A DNA stretch of 29,299 bases from VRUE01 sp035707825 (GTDB taxonomy: Bacteria; Actinomycetota; Thermoleophilia; Solirubrobacterales; 70-9): positions 1-29,299 of the forward strand of contig DASSTR010000075.1 in assembly GCA_035707825.1 (NCBI GenBank), read 5' to 3'. Of the stretch, positions 1 to 8,669 are shown piece by piece. Each line of letters starts with the position of its first letter. The first letter of the stretch is position 1. Made by a program: the position numbers and the translations under genes. The notes under the pieces are model-generated. The model worked only from the letters and a program-made list of their open reading frames with translations. It was not told where the DNA came from and did not search any database.

Positions 1-734
1 CCCTCGGTGATCAGGAAGCCCTTGCCCGCCAGCGTCGTCGGGTGGTACTGGATCATCTCCATGTCCATCAGCTTGGCGCCGGCGCGGTAGGCCATCGCGA
101 TCCCGTCGCCGGTGCAGATCAGGGCGTTGGTGGTCGGCTTCCAGACCTGGCCGTTGCCGCCGCTGGCGAGGATCACCGATTTGGCCTCGAAGAGCTGCAT
201 CGAGCCGTCGGCGATGTTGCGGGTGACGACGCCGCAGCATTCGCCCTTATCGTCGAGCGCCAGGGCGGTGCAGAACCACTCCTCGTAGCGGGCGATCCGC
301 TCGGAGTGCTTCATCAGCTGCTCGTAGAGGACGTGCATGATCGCCTGGCCGGTGATGTCAGCCACGTAGTAGGTGCGGGCCGCCGAGGCGCCGCCGAAGG
401 CGCGCGTGCCCAGCTTGCCCTCCTCGTTGCGGTGGAAGGTGACGCCGAGGTGCTCCATGTGGAGGATTTCCTCCGGCGCCTCGCGGGCCATGATTTCGAT
501 CGCGTCCTGGTCGCCCAGGTAGTCGGAGCCCTTGATCGTGTCGAAGGCGTGCGACTCCCAGGAGTCGCCGGGGTTCAGGGCGGCGTTGATGCCGCCCTGC
601 GCGGCGTTTGAATGGGAGCGAACGGGATGGACCTTGCTGACGATCCCGACCGAGACTCCCGCCTCGGCCGCCGCCAGAGCCGCCCGCTGTCCGGCCAGGC
701 CGGCACCGATGACCAATACGTCGTGGGTTGGCAC
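1..734 (-). CDS. sdhA: Succinate dehydrogenase/fumarate reductase flavoprotein subunit, 5' part (runs off window start)
   Basis: FAD-carrying catalytic subunit of complex II, oxidising succinate to fumarate at the inner face of the membrane in the TCA cycle. The 244 visible codons start at GTG 734. They begin with a Rossmann FAD motif (VLVIGAGLAGQRAALAAA, about residues 6-23), followed by RSHSNAAQGGINAAL, where the His of SHS sits at the position that covalently binds FAD in this family. RAFGGASAARTYYVADITG and ASGGNGQVW are further flavoprotein-subunit signatures. No Shine-Dalgarno sequence is visible. TAGCAT lies 8 nt before the GTG, so the message may be leaderless. The remaining C-terminal part lies outside the window. 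L-aspartate oxidase is a related alternative, but the sequence order fits SdhA/FrdA better. Confidence 0.93.
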   Translation of the reverse strand, partial: MPTHDVLVIGAGLAGQRAALAAAEAGVSVGIVSKVHPVRSHSNAAQGGINAALNPGDSWESHAFDTIKGSDYLGDQDAIEIMAREAPEEILHMEHLGVTFHRNEEGKLGTRAFGGASAARTYYVADITGQAIMHVLYEQLMKHSERIARYEEWFCTALALDDKGECCGVVTRNIADGSMQLFEAKSVILASGGNGQVWKPTTNALICTGDGIAMAYRAGAKLMDMEMIQYHPTTLAGKGFLITE

Positions 735-878
735 GAGCGCGGATGCTATCGGTGCTAAATCCGAGGCCGCAGTCGGATATCGCTCTCGATTCCCCAGGCC
801 GCCCAGAGCGTTGCAGTACCCTGGTTCGGCGCTGCTTCCCAGCGCGACCGGGGACGAGAAACAGGGGGACGGAACATC

Positions 879-1400
879 GTGAGCGAGGTGAACCGGCATC
901 GCGGGATCGTTAGGCCGAACAGGCGCGGCGGGCGCCTGCTCGCAATCGCGGCGATCGTGCTGGCGGCCGGCGCGTCCCTCGCCCTCGCCGAGGAAACGAC
1001 GCGGGCCGACTACAAGGCGGCGGCAGAGCCGATCTGCAAGGCCAACTCAGAAGCGAACGAGCACATCCTCAAAGGCGTGCGGGGCAAGGTCAAGAAGGGC
1101 AAGCTCGCCCCCGCGGGGCGGCAGCTGATCCGGGCCGCCGCCGCTTTGCGCCGCACCCTGGTCCAGCTGAAGGCGATTCCCCGTCCCACGGCGGACGAAA
1201 GCCGCTTGGCCGAGTGGCTGAAGAGCGTCGGCGAAGAGGCCGCGCTGCTCCAGCAGACCGGCAAGGCCCTCAAGGCGGGAAAGAGAAATCGCGCCGAAAG
1301 GCTGCAGGCCCAGCTTTACTCCAAAGCCCGTCTGGCCAACGCGATCGTCCTCCCGTTCGGCTTCCGGTATTGCCTCTTTGAACCTTCGAAATACACCTGA
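879..1400 (+). CDS. Exported protein of unknown function with two cysteines
   Basis: Predicted secreted protein of 173 aa. A basic N-terminus (residues 8-19) is followed by a hydrophobic stretch (20-36) and a plausible signal peptidase site after ALA at 37. The mature part is helical-looking, Lys/Arg/Ala rich, with one Cys near its start (PICKANSEANEHIL, C53) and one at the C-terminus (YCLFEPS, C165). These could form a disulfide. The GTG start at 879 is preceded by a purine-rich AGGGGGA stretch. The next gene overlaps its 3' end by 23 nt, so the two are probably co-translated. The pattern resembles small exported proteins I associate with Thermoleophilia, but I cannot name a family or function. 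Confidence 0.75.
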   Translation: MSEVNRHRGIVRPNRRGGRLLAIAAIVLAAGASLALAEETTRADYKAAAEPICKANSEANEHILKGVRGKVKKGKLAPAGRQLIRAAAALRRTLVQLKAIPRPTADESRLAEWLKSVGEEAALLQQTGKALKAGKRNRAERLQAQLYSKARLANAIVLPFGFRYCLFEPSKYT

Positions 1401-2211
1401 GGGGAGCGGCCGGAGCCTGCGCGCCCCGGCCGTCGCAGCCGCTGCAGTGGCGTTGGGCGCCTGCCTGGCTCTGCTGTTCGCGCTTGCGCTGCCCGGAATC
1501 GCGGAGCTGGCCCAGAAGGGGCCGGTGCGGGTCTCGGTCACGGGCAAGATCGCGCCTCACTCGCTGCCGCGCGACGGCGCCGCGCCGGTGGCGGTCTCGG
1601 TGGGAGGGAAGATCAGCTCGACCGGGCCTGCCGGGCCCCCGCAGCTGCGCAAGATCACCATCGCCATCAACCGCCACGGCACGCTCGACAGCCAGGGCCT
1701 GCCGATTTGCCGGGTGCGCCAGATCCAGCCCTCGACCGATGAACAGGCTTTCGAAGCCTGCGGCCCCTCGCTGGTCGGCGAAGGACACTTCGCGGCCGAC
1801 ATCAAGATCCCCTCACAGTCGCCCTTCCCCTCCGACGGCAGGATCATGGCCTTCAACGGCCGCCTTCGCGGCAAGCCGGCGATCCTGGCCCATATCTACG
1901 GTCCCAAACCGGTGCCGATCTCCTACGTGCTGCCCTTCGTGATCCACCGCAGCAGTGGAACATTCGGCACCGTCCTCGAGGCCTCGCTGCCCAACGTGAC
2001 CGGCGAATGGGGATTCGTGAGAGGGGTCGAAATGACGCTCAGCCGCCAATATCGCTTCCACGGTGAGCGGCGGAGCTACCTGAGCGCCGGCTGCCCGGCA
2101 GCGGCGGGCTTTCGCTCCGCCTTCTTCCCCCTCGCCAAGACCAGCTTCTCCTTCGCCGGCGGCATCACACTGACCAGCCTGCTGTCGAGAAGGTGCACGG
2201 TCAGCCGCTAG
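1378..2211 (+). CDS. Exported protein of unknown function, TTG start, overlaps the preceding gene
   Basis: A 277-aa protein read from TTG 1378, inside the last codons of the upstream exported-protein gene. GTG 1447 is a possible later start but would lose much of the leader. Residues 17-40 form a hydrophobic signal or anchor segment. The remainder looks like a beta-rich extracellular domain, including RKITIAINRHG, SPFPSDGRIMAFNGR, RLRGKPAILAHIYG and YLSAGCPAAAGF. Four cysteines outside the leader (GLPICRV, FEACGPS, AGCPAA, RRCTV) could make two disulfides. The overlap with the previous exported protein suggests joint production and perhaps joint function at the cell surface. No enzymatic motif is visible. 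The exact start is uncertain. Confidence 0.75.
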   Translation: MNLRNTPEGSGRSLRAPAVAAAAVALGACLALLFALALPGIAELAQKGPVRVSVTGKIAPHSLPRDGAAPVAVSVGGKISSTGPAGPPQLRKITIAINRHGTLDSQGLPICRVRQIQPSTDEQAFEACGPSLVGEGHFAADIKIPSQSPFPSDGRIMAFNGRLRGKPAILAHIYGPKPVPISYVLPFVIHRSSGTFGTVLEASLPNVTGEWGFVRGVEMTLSRQYRFHGERRSYLSAGCPAAAGFRSAFFPLAKTSFSFAGGITLTSLLSRRCTVSR

Positions 2212-2240
2212 GCGCTAGGTGGGCCACTTACCATTGAGTG

Positions 2241-3404
2241 ATGTTCGGCGGCGGCTTGATAACCCTGTTTCGCGTTCGCGGCATTCGCGTCGCCGTGGAC
2301 TGGTCGTGGTTCCTATTTCTCTTCCTGGTCATCTTCTACATGACCGGTGTCTTCGAAGACGTGCTCGGCGATTCCGGATCGGCCAGCGAGCCGTTCGTGC
2401 TCGCCGTGCTGAGCGCATTCGGATTCGTCGCCTCGATCCTGCTGCACGAGTTCGGCCATGCGATCGCCGCGACTCGGAACGGGATCGGCATCACCGACAT
2501 CCAACTCTGGATCTTTGGCGGCATGGCCCGGATGGACCGCGAGGCCGAGACCCCCGGGGTTGAGCTCAAGGTGGCCCTGGCGGGCCCGCTGGTGACGGCG
2601 GCGATCGTCGTGGTGCTGGCGCTGGGGGGAATCGCCGCGGTTGGGTGGGGCGAGTTCGAAAATGCGGCGACCATGCAATCGGGGTCGGCGATCTCCGGCC
2701 CGATGGCGCTGGTCGGCTGGCTGGCGTGGATCAACCTGGTGCTGCTGCTCTTCAATCTGCTGCCGGCCTTTCCCATGGACGGTGGCCGCGTCGCCCGCGC
2801 GGTCGCCTGGTGGAGGACGGGCGACCGGGTCATGGCGACCCGCCTCGCCGCGGGCCTGGGGCGCCTCTTCGCCTACGTCTTCATCGGCGCCGGCATCTTC
2901 ATGGTCCTGACCGATTCGGTCCTCGGCATCGGTGGCATCTGGCTGGCGCTGATCGGCGTGGTGATCAACGGCGCCGCCCGCGGCGCCTCGGCGCAAACCG
3001 CGATCGTCGATCGCATCGACGGTCTGCTGGTGGCGGACGTGATGGACACCGAGCCGGTGACGATCCCGGGTGAGGTGAGCGTCGAGGAAGCCCTCGACGA
3101 CTACTTCCTCCGCTATCGCTGGCCCTGGTTCCCCGTCGTCGACGCCGCCCATCGCTTCCTAGGCCTGCTGCAGCGCGATCGCGCCGACGAAGTGCCCGAG
3201 ACCTCCCGCGCCAGCTCCCACGTCTCCGAACTGGTCGACCACGACCGCGGCCTCTTCATCCGCGACGACACGCCGCTCGACGCGCTGCTCAGCAACCAGA
3301 ACCTGCGCCGCTTCGGCGCCCTGATGGCCGTGGACGCCGAAGGCCGCCTCTCCGGCGTGATCACGATCGAGCAGGTGGGGCGGGCGCTGCGCGACGCCCC
3401 TTAG
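2241..3404 (+). CDS. M50 (site-2 protease) membrane metalloprotease with two C-terminal CBS domains
   Basis: Intramembrane zinc metalloprotease of the S2P/Rip3 type; the family cleaves membrane-embedded substrates such as anti-sigma factors. The zinc motif HEFGH is at about residues 69-73 inside a transmembrane helix, and the second motif NLLPAFPMDGG is at about 172-182. Several hydrophobic segments lie between and after them. From about residue 260 there are two CBS repeats (DVMDTEPVTIPGEVSVEEAL, and SELVDHDRGLFIRDDTPLDA to the end), usually nucleotide-sensing regulatory modules. ATG 2241 is preferred over GTG 2238 because TACCAT sits exactly 6 nt upstream, consistent with a leaderless message. 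The substrate cannot be told from context, since no anti-sigma factor lies nearby. Confidence 0.93.
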   Translation: MFGGGLITLFRVRGIRVAVDWSWFLFLFLVIFYMTGVFEDVLGDSGSASEPFVLAVLSAFGFVASILLHEFGHAIAATRNGIGITDIQLWIFGGMARMDREAETPGVELKVALAGPLVTAAIVVVLALGGIAAVGWGEFENAATMQSGSAISGPMALVGWLAWINLVLLLFNLLPAFPMDGGRVARAVAWWRTGDRVMATRLAAGLGRLFAYVFIGAGIFMVLTDSVLGIGGIWLALIGVVINGAARGASAQTAIVDRIDGLLVADVMDTEPVTIPGEVSVEEALDDYFLRYRWPWFPVVDAAHRFLGLLQRDRADEVPETSRASSHVSELVDHDRGLFIRDDTPLDALLSNQNLRRFGALMAVDAEGRLSGVITIEQVGRALRDAP

Positions 3405-3442
3405 ATGACTGATTCCACGGGGAATCCCGTGGAATCAGTCAT
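3405..3442. terminator. Perfect 17-bp inverted repeat, bidirectional terminator between convergent genes
   Basis: Left arm ATGACTGATTCCACGGG (3405-3421), loop GAAT, right arm at 3426-3442, with all 17 bases complementary. It begins on the base after the M50 gene's TAG and lies before the stop of the convergent aidB-like gene. It has no U-tract, which is common for high-GC actinobacterial terminators. Confidence 0.8.
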
Positions 3443-3476
3443 CTACTCGTCTAGGCGGCCGGCCGCTGCGCTAGCG

Positions 3477-5150
3477 CTAAACGGCGTGGCGCTCGACGAT
3501 GCGGCGGAAGTCGAGCCCGGCCGGCAGGGTGCCGAAGGCCTGTCCCCAGTCACCGTCCAGCCGCGAAGCGCAGAAGGCCTCGGCGACTGCCTCGTCGCCG
3601 TAGCGCACGAGCAGCGAGGCCTGCAGGGCGAGCGCCATCCGCTCGACGACCCGGCGCGCCCGCGGCTCGATCGTCTCGATGTCGCCGGGGACTTCCTCGC
3701 GCAGGCCCGATGCGAAGGAGGCGAGCCGCGGCTCCGCGGCGGCGCCCTCTTCGACCTCGCCGAAGAAGGCGTCGAAGGAGGCGGGGCTCTTGACCATGGC
3801 TCGCAGCACGTCGAGGCACTGCACGTTGCCCGAGCCCTCCCAGATCGAGTTCAGCGGGCTCTCGCGGAAGAGCCGCGGCATGCCCGACTCCTCGACGTAG
3901 CCGTTGCCGCCCAGGCACTCGAGCGCCTCGCCGGCGTGCATCGGCGCCCGCTTGCAGATCCAGTACTTGAGCACCGCGTTGGCGACCCGCTTGAAGGCTT
4001 GGGCCTGCTCATCGCCAGCGATCGCCTCGTCGTAGGCGCGAGCCAGCCGCATCGCGGAGACGGTCGCCGCCTCGGACTCCACGCAGAGGTCGGCGAGGAC
4101 GTTCTGCATCAGCGGCTGATCGACCAGCGTGCGGCCGAAGACCGAGCGATGGGAGGCGTGGTGGATCGCCTGCGCCACGCCGGCCCGCATCCCCGTCGCG
4201 CCGCCCATCACGCAGTCGAGGCGGGTGTGGTTGACCATCTCGATGATCGTCCGCACTCCGGCGCCCTCCTCGCCGACCAGCCAGGCGGCGGCGCTGTCGA
4301 ACTCGATCTCGCTGGAGGCGTTGGAGCGGTTGCCGAGCTTGTCCTTCAGCCGCTGCAGGCGGAAGCGGTTGCGCTCTCCGTCCGGCGTCCAGCGGGGGAA
4401 GAGAAAGCAGGAGATCCCGTCTTCGGCCTGGGCCAGGACCAGGAAGGCGTCGCACATCGGCGCCGACATGAACCACTTGTGGCCGGTCAGCTCGTACTCG
4501 GCGCCCGGCCCGCCGCCGTTGACCGGGCGGGCGACGGTCGTGTTGGCGCGCACGTCGGTGCCGCCCTGCTTCTCGGTCATGCCCATTCCGGCCAGGGCGC
4601 CGCTCTTCTCGGTCGCGGGCGCGTTGCGCGGGTCGTAGTTCGAGGAGAGAAAGCGCGGCTCCCACTCGGCCGCCAGCTCGGGCTGCGTGCGAAGCGCCGG
4701 GATCACCGAATAGGTCATCGAGATCGGGCAGCCGATGCCGGCCTCGGCCTGGGACATGCACATGAAGGCGGCCCCGCGGGCGACGTGGGCGCCGGGCCGC
4801 GGGTCCTTCCAGGGCAGCGAGTGCAGCTCCTGCTCGACGGCGGCGCCGAGCAGCTCGTGCCAGGCGGGATGGAACTCGACCTCGTCGACCCGGTTGCCGT
4901 AGCGGTCGTGGGTGCGCAGCTTGGGCGGGTTGTCGTTCGCCAGCGCGCCGAGCTGCTGCATCCGCTCGCTGCCGGCCAGCTCGCCGACGGCGGAGATCCG
5001 CGCCTCGGCCCACTCGGCACCCTCGCGGCGGACCGCCTCGCGCAGCGGGCGGTCGGCCTCGAAGACGTTGTAGCCGGCCAGCGGCGGCGGCTGGTTGAAG
5101 ACCTCGTGAGTGGCCGCTGAGCGGCGCTCGACGGTTGCCATCGGCTCCAT
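3477..5150 (-). CDS. aidB: AidB-family acyl-CoA dehydrogenase
   Basis: FAD-dependent acyl-CoA dehydrogenase, 557 aa, closest to Escherichia coli AidB. That protein is induced by alkylation stress, binds DNA and has weak isovaleryl-CoA dehydrogenase activity. AidB-like blocks run throughout: THEVFNQPPPLAGYN near the N-terminus, NPPKLRTHDRYG, FHPAWHELL, GMGMTEKQGGTDVRANTT, GHKWFMSAPMCDAFLVLAQ, RLKDKLGNRSNASSEIEF, LECLGGNGYVEESGMPRLFR and SIWEGSGN. In the last, the Glu near residue 438 aligns with the catalytic base of medium-chain acyl-CoA dehydrogenases. The start is either the ATG at 5150 or the one at 5141; GGAG lies just before the latter. It is divergent from icd across a gap of about 115 nt. 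The physiological substrate is unknown. Confidence 0.9.
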   Translation of the reverse strand: MEPMATVERRSAATHEVFNQPPPLAGYNVFEADRPLREAVRREGAEWAEARISAVGELAGSERMQQLGALANDNPPKLRTHDRYGNRVDEVEFHPAWHELLGAAVEQELHSLPWKDPRPGAHVARGAAFMCMSQAEAGIGCPISMTYSVIPALRTQPELAAEWEPRFLSSNYDPRNAPATEKSGALAGMGMTEKQGGTDVRANTTVARPVNGGGPGAEYELTGHKWFMSAPMCDAFLVLAQAEDGISCFLFPRWTPDGERNRFRLQRLKDKLGNRSNASSEIEFDSAAAWLVGEEGAGVRTIIEMVNHTRLDCVMGGATGMRAGVAQAIHHASHRSVFGRTLVDQPLMQNVLADLCVESEAATVSAMRLARAYDEAIAGDEQAQAFKRVANAVLKYWICKRAPMHAGEALECLGGNGYVEESGMPRLFRESPLNSIWEGSGNVQCLDVLRAMVKSPASFDAFFGEVEEGAAAEPRLASFASGLREEVPGDIETIEPRARRVVERMALALQASLLVRYGDEAVAEAFCASRLDGDWGQAFGTLPAGLDFRRIVERHAV

Positions 5151-5266
5151 TCTCGCAGGAGCCCCGTGTTGCGGTCAGGCCAATCCCCTCTGGGGTCGGT
5201 TCCGGGCGAACGGGCAGGTGATCGGCGATCTGCTCGAAGGCCCGCGTCGATAGCATCGCGCCACCC

Positions 5267-6484
5267 GTGGCGGACAAGATCCAAGTCAAGAACCCCGTCG
5301 TCGAGCTCGACGGCGACGAGATGACCAAGATCATCTGGGCCTTCATCAAAGAGCAGCTGATCCTTCCCTACCTCGACGTCGAGCTGATCTATTTCGACCT
5401 CGGGATCGAGAGCCGCGACGCGACCGAGGACGCCATCACGGTCGAAGCCGCGGAGGCGATCAAGGAGCATGGAGTGGGGGTCAAGTGCGCCACGATCACC
5501 CCTGACGAGGCCCGCGTCGAGGAGTTCGGCCTCAAGGAGATGTACCGCTCGCCCAACGGGACGATCCGCAACATCCTCGGCGGGGTGATCTTCCGCGAGC
5601 CGATAGTCATCTCCAATATCCCCCGCCTGGTGCCCGGCTGGACGAAGCCGATAGTGATCGGCCGCCATGCCTTCGGCGACCAGTACCGGGCCACCGATCT
5701 GGTGGTTCCGGGCGAGGGGACGCTGACCCTCACCTACACGCCGAAGGACGGCTCCGAGCCGATCGAGCTCGATGTGTATGACTTTCCCGGCGGCGGGGTG
5801 ACGATGGCGATGTACAACCTCGACGACTCGATCCGCGACTTTGCCCGCGCCTCGATGCGCTACGGCCTCGACCGCGGCTATCCCGTCTACCTCTCAACCA
5901 AGAACACGATCTTGAAGCGCTACGACGGCCGCTTCAAGGACCTCTTCGAAGAGGTTTACGAGAGCGAGTTCAAAGCCGAGTTCGAGGCGGCCGGGATCGC
6001 CTACGAACACCGCCTGATCGACGACATGGTGGCGGCGGCGTTGAAGTGGGAGGGCGGCTACGTGTGGGCGTGCAAAAACTACGACGGGGACGTGCAGTCC
6101 GACACGGTGGCGCAGGGCTTCGGGTCCCTTGGCCTGATGACGAGTGTGTTGATGACTCCCGACGGCAAGACGGTGGAGGCGGAGGCCGCCCATGGAACGG
6201 TGACTCGCCACTACCGCCAGCACCAGCAGGGAAAGCCCACCTCCACCAATCCGATCGCTTCGATCTTCGCCTGGACGCGCGGGCTCGCCGCGCGCGGCCG
6301 GCTCGACGACACGCCGGAGGTCTCGCGCTTCGCCGAGACGCTCGAGCGGGTCTGCATCGAGACGGTCGAAGGCGGAAGGATGACCAAAGACCTGGCCCTG
6401 CTTGTCGGTCCCGAACAGGGGTACCAGACCACGCAGGAGTTCCTTGCCTCGCTTGACGAGGGCCTGCAGCGGGCAATGGCATAG
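5267..6484 (+). CDS. icd: NADP-dependent isocitrate dehydrogenase (eukaryote-like type II)
   Basis: Cytoplasmic TCA enzyme, isocitrate + NADP+ to 2-oxoglutarate + CO2 + NADPH (EC 1.1.1.42). At 405 aa it matches the homodimeric type II family found in eukaryotes and some bacteria. Substrate-binding residues are in SPNGTIRN (95-102) and GRHAFGDQYRATD, whose Arg (R134) corresponds to human IDH1 R132. EAAHGTVTRHYR carries the residues that select NADP. The start is GTG 5267. There is no Shine-Dalgarno sequence, but TAGCAT ends 10 nt upstream, as in sdhA. mdh follows after about 70 nt and is probably in the same operon. Confidence 0.97.
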   Translation: MADKIQVKNPVVELDGDEMTKIIWAFIKEQLILPYLDVELIYFDLGIESRDATEDAITVEAAEAIKEHGVGVKCATITPDEARVEEFGLKEMYRSPNGTIRNILGGVIFREPIVISNIPRLVPGWTKPIVIGRHAFGDQYRATDLVVPGEGTLTLTYTPKDGSEPIELDVYDFPGGGVTMAMYNLDDSIRDFARASMRYGLDRGYPVYLSTKNTILKRYDGRFKDLFEEVYESEFKAEFEAAGIAYEHRLIDDMVAAALKWEGGYVWACKNYDGDVQSDTVAQGFGSLGLMTSVLMTPDGKTVEAEAAHGTVTRHYRQHQQGKPTSTNPIASIFAWTRGLAARGRLDDTPEVSRFAETLERVCIETVEGGRMTKDLALLVGPEQGYQTTQEFLASLDEGLQRAMA

Positions 6485-6487
6485 CGC

Positions 6488-6550
6488 CCGAAACCACGAT
6501 CTCATAGCGGCACTCACCAACGCCGAAAACCACGACTTCAGGAGAAGACG
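6488..6550 (+). repeat. Imperfect direct repeat in the icd-mdh spacer
   Basis: CCGAAACCACGATCTCA at 6488-6504 recurs as CCGAAAACCACGACTTCA at 6533-6550, one insertion and few changes apart. The second copy leads into the mdh ribosome binding site (AGGAGA). This may be an old local duplication; no function is evident. Confidence 0.5.
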
Positions 6551-6555
6551 ATTCA

Positions 6556-7542
<987 letters not shown>

Positions 7543-7565
7543 GAGCCGAGCCCGCACGGGGCACA

Positions 7566-7630
7566 CTGGCCTTGGAGGGTTGCGCTCTTGCCTCGGAGGT
7601 CGTGCTGGCCTTGGCGGTTGCGCTCTGACC
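7566..7630 (+). repeat. Imperfect direct repeat downstream of mdh
   Basis: CTGGCCTTGGAGGGTTGCGC at 7566 is repeated with one deletion and one change at 7605 (CTGGCCTTGGCGGTTGCGC), a period of 39 nt. The 137 nt between the mdh stop and the terminator hold no convincing ORF. Confidence 0.45.
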
Positions 7631-7679
7631 CGATCTCGAGGGCGGTTACACCCGCGGTAGTTACTGAGGGTATGAAACG

Positions 7680-7708
7680 AAAAGGCCGGCCCTATGGGCC
7701 GGCCTTTT
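7680..7708. terminator. Bidirectional intrinsic terminator between mdh and the winged-helix gene
   Basis: AAAAGGCCGGCCC (7680-7692), TAT, GGGCCGGCCTTTT (7696-7708) form a perfect 13-bp stem. It has an A-tract on one side and a T-tract on the other, so it can terminate both the + strand mdh transcript and the convergent minus-strand gene. Confidence 0.9.
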
Positions 7709-7730
7709 CACACTGCCAAGTCGTTGCCGA

Positions 7731-8135
7731 CTATTTTTTGCCGCTTTTGGCGGCGCCGGGCTGGTACTTGCGGCCCTGCTTTTTGACCCGCCCCTCTTTC
7801 TCGAGGTCACTGAGGACCCGGTAGAGGTAGTTCGGTTTGATTTTCATCGACTTCGCGATCTCAGAGGCGGAGATGCCGGGATTGCTCTCCACCAGTTTGA
7901 CCGCCTGGTCCGCGCGGGTGTTACCACGGCGGCGACGGGTACGGCGCGGGGCGGCTGCGGCAGTTTTTTTGGCCGGGCGGCCTCCGCTGCGCGGACGGCC
8001 GGGACGGCGACCGGTACCGCCGGCTTTGCCGTCGAGCTCCGAGAGAGCGCGCTCGAGCCGCCTACGCTCGTCCTCGAGCTCCGCAAGACGCTTCTTGACT
8101 AGATCGCGAGCCTCGTCTAGCACTTTGCTGGGCAT
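7731..8135 (-). CDS. Coiled-coil / basic linker / winged-helix DNA-binding protein
   Basis: A 134-aa protein with three visible parts. Residues 5-34 form a charged amphipathic helix likely to be a dimerising coiled coil (LVKKRLAELEDERRRLERAL). Residues 41-71 are a very basic Gly/Pro/Arg/Lys/Ala linker with AT-hook-like GRRPGRPRSGGRP. Residues 75-126 are a winged helix of IclR/MarR-like shape (ISASEIAKSMKIKPNYLYRV, then LEKEGRVKKQGRKYQPG). There is no ligand domain, so a nucleoid-associated or global DNA-binding role is more likely than a classical sensor-regulator; this is inference. The ATG at 8135 is preferred over the upstream in-frame start at 8189 because AGAAAGGA lies 5 nt before it. 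Confidence 0.88.
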   Translation of the reverse strand: MPSKVLDEARDLVKKRLAELEDERRRLERALSELDGKAGGTGRRPGRPRSGGRPAKKTAAAAPRRTRRRRGNTRADQAVKLVESNPGISASEIAKSMKIKPNYLYRVLSDLEKEGRVKKQGRKYQPGAAKSGKK

Positions 8136-8182
8136 GGCTTTCCTTTCTACTTCCCAAATCAGGCGACTGGGCTGGGGTCGCA

Positions 8183-8219
8183 CAGTCACACTGATAGTGA
8201 CGGTGCTCTGAGAGTCACA
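8183..8219. promoter_or_regulatory. GTCAC/GTGAC dyad upstream of the winged-helix gene
   Basis: GTCAC-ACTGATA-GTGAC is followed at a short distance by another AGTCACA, about 50-80 nt upstream of the winged-helix gene's start. On the minus strand TGTGAC and TATCAG lie 18 nt apart and could be weak -35/-10 elements. It may be an operator, possibly autoregulatory. Confidence 0.3.
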
Positions 8220-8229
8220 GACCTTAGTG

Positions 8230-8264
8230 GGTTTTGCCGCAGTGGGGGTTTAAGTGGCAAAGCC
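8230..8264. terminator. Possible hairpin terminator downstream of the desaturase remnant
   Basis: GGTTTTGCC (8230-8238) can pair with GGCAAAGCC (8256-8264), with one wobble or mismatch depending on strand. It lies about 30 nt past the stop of the minus-strand desaturase remnant. No long U-tract is present. Confidence 0.35.
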
Positions 8265-8293
8265 GGCAGGCGGTGCTGCGGTTGGGACCCGTG

Positions 8294-8647
8294 TCAGGCA
8301 ACTTTTTCTGCCTGCCGTTCGGGGAAATCCTCACCACATTCCACGCGAGTCCCAACTTTCTCCAGTGCGGCGATGACCGGTGCGGAGGGGTCGAGCTCCC
8401 ACCGTTTGAGTCCGTGTGCCGCGGAGCGGGGAAATGCATGGTGGTTGTGGTGCCAGGACTCACCGAAAGACGGCAGTGCCAGCCAAAACACATTCGTCGA
8501 TTGATCGTCCACATCGAATCGCCGGCTGCCGAGGAAGTGACACACCCAGTTCACGCTCCAGGTCACATGGTGAACGAAGAAGATGCGGACCAACCCGCCC
8601 CAGAGCAGGCCCGTTGCCGCTCCGGCGAGGGTGCCGCTGACGAGCCC
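8294..8647 (-). pseudogene. C-terminal remnant of an acyl-CoA (delta-9) desaturase
   Basis: About 117 codons of clear membrane fatty acyl desaturase C-terminus: LVSGTLAGAATGLLWGGLVR, FFVHHVTWSVNWVCHFLGSR, STNVFWLALPSFGESWHHNH and FPRSAAHGLKRWELDPSAPV, with the third histidine box HHNHH. The N-terminal two thirds, with the first two His boxes, are missing. Upstream in this frame lies only out-of-frame sequence of the fatty acid hydroxylase gene. Near the end the expected family sequence KLGLAWNVVRISP appears in another frame before the original frame resumes with ERQAEKVA. This indicates one inserted base (near 8357-8359) and one lost base (near 8320-8324). Truncation plus a frameshift pair point to a decayed gene. 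It could also be transcribed with the hydroxylase as an untranslated tail. Confidence 0.8.
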
Positions 8648-8669
8648 GCCTGCGCGAGCTGCTCGGCGA

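Noticed and set aside
42..611. 189-codon + strand frame at the window start
   Set aside because: Shadow of sdhA on the minus strand.
3405..5120. A 571-codon open frame on the + strand
   Set aside because: It is the antisense shadow of the aidB-like gene; its translation is low-complexity Ala/Arg/Gly/Asp with no domain, while the minus strand reads a full AidB protein.
8224..8514. Minus-strand frame ending with CRLCH, looking like a haem c attachment motif
   Set aside because: The frame is out of phase with the desaturase remnant for most of its length; the CxxCH lies in a short non-conserved tail without a signal peptide and is best explained by chance.
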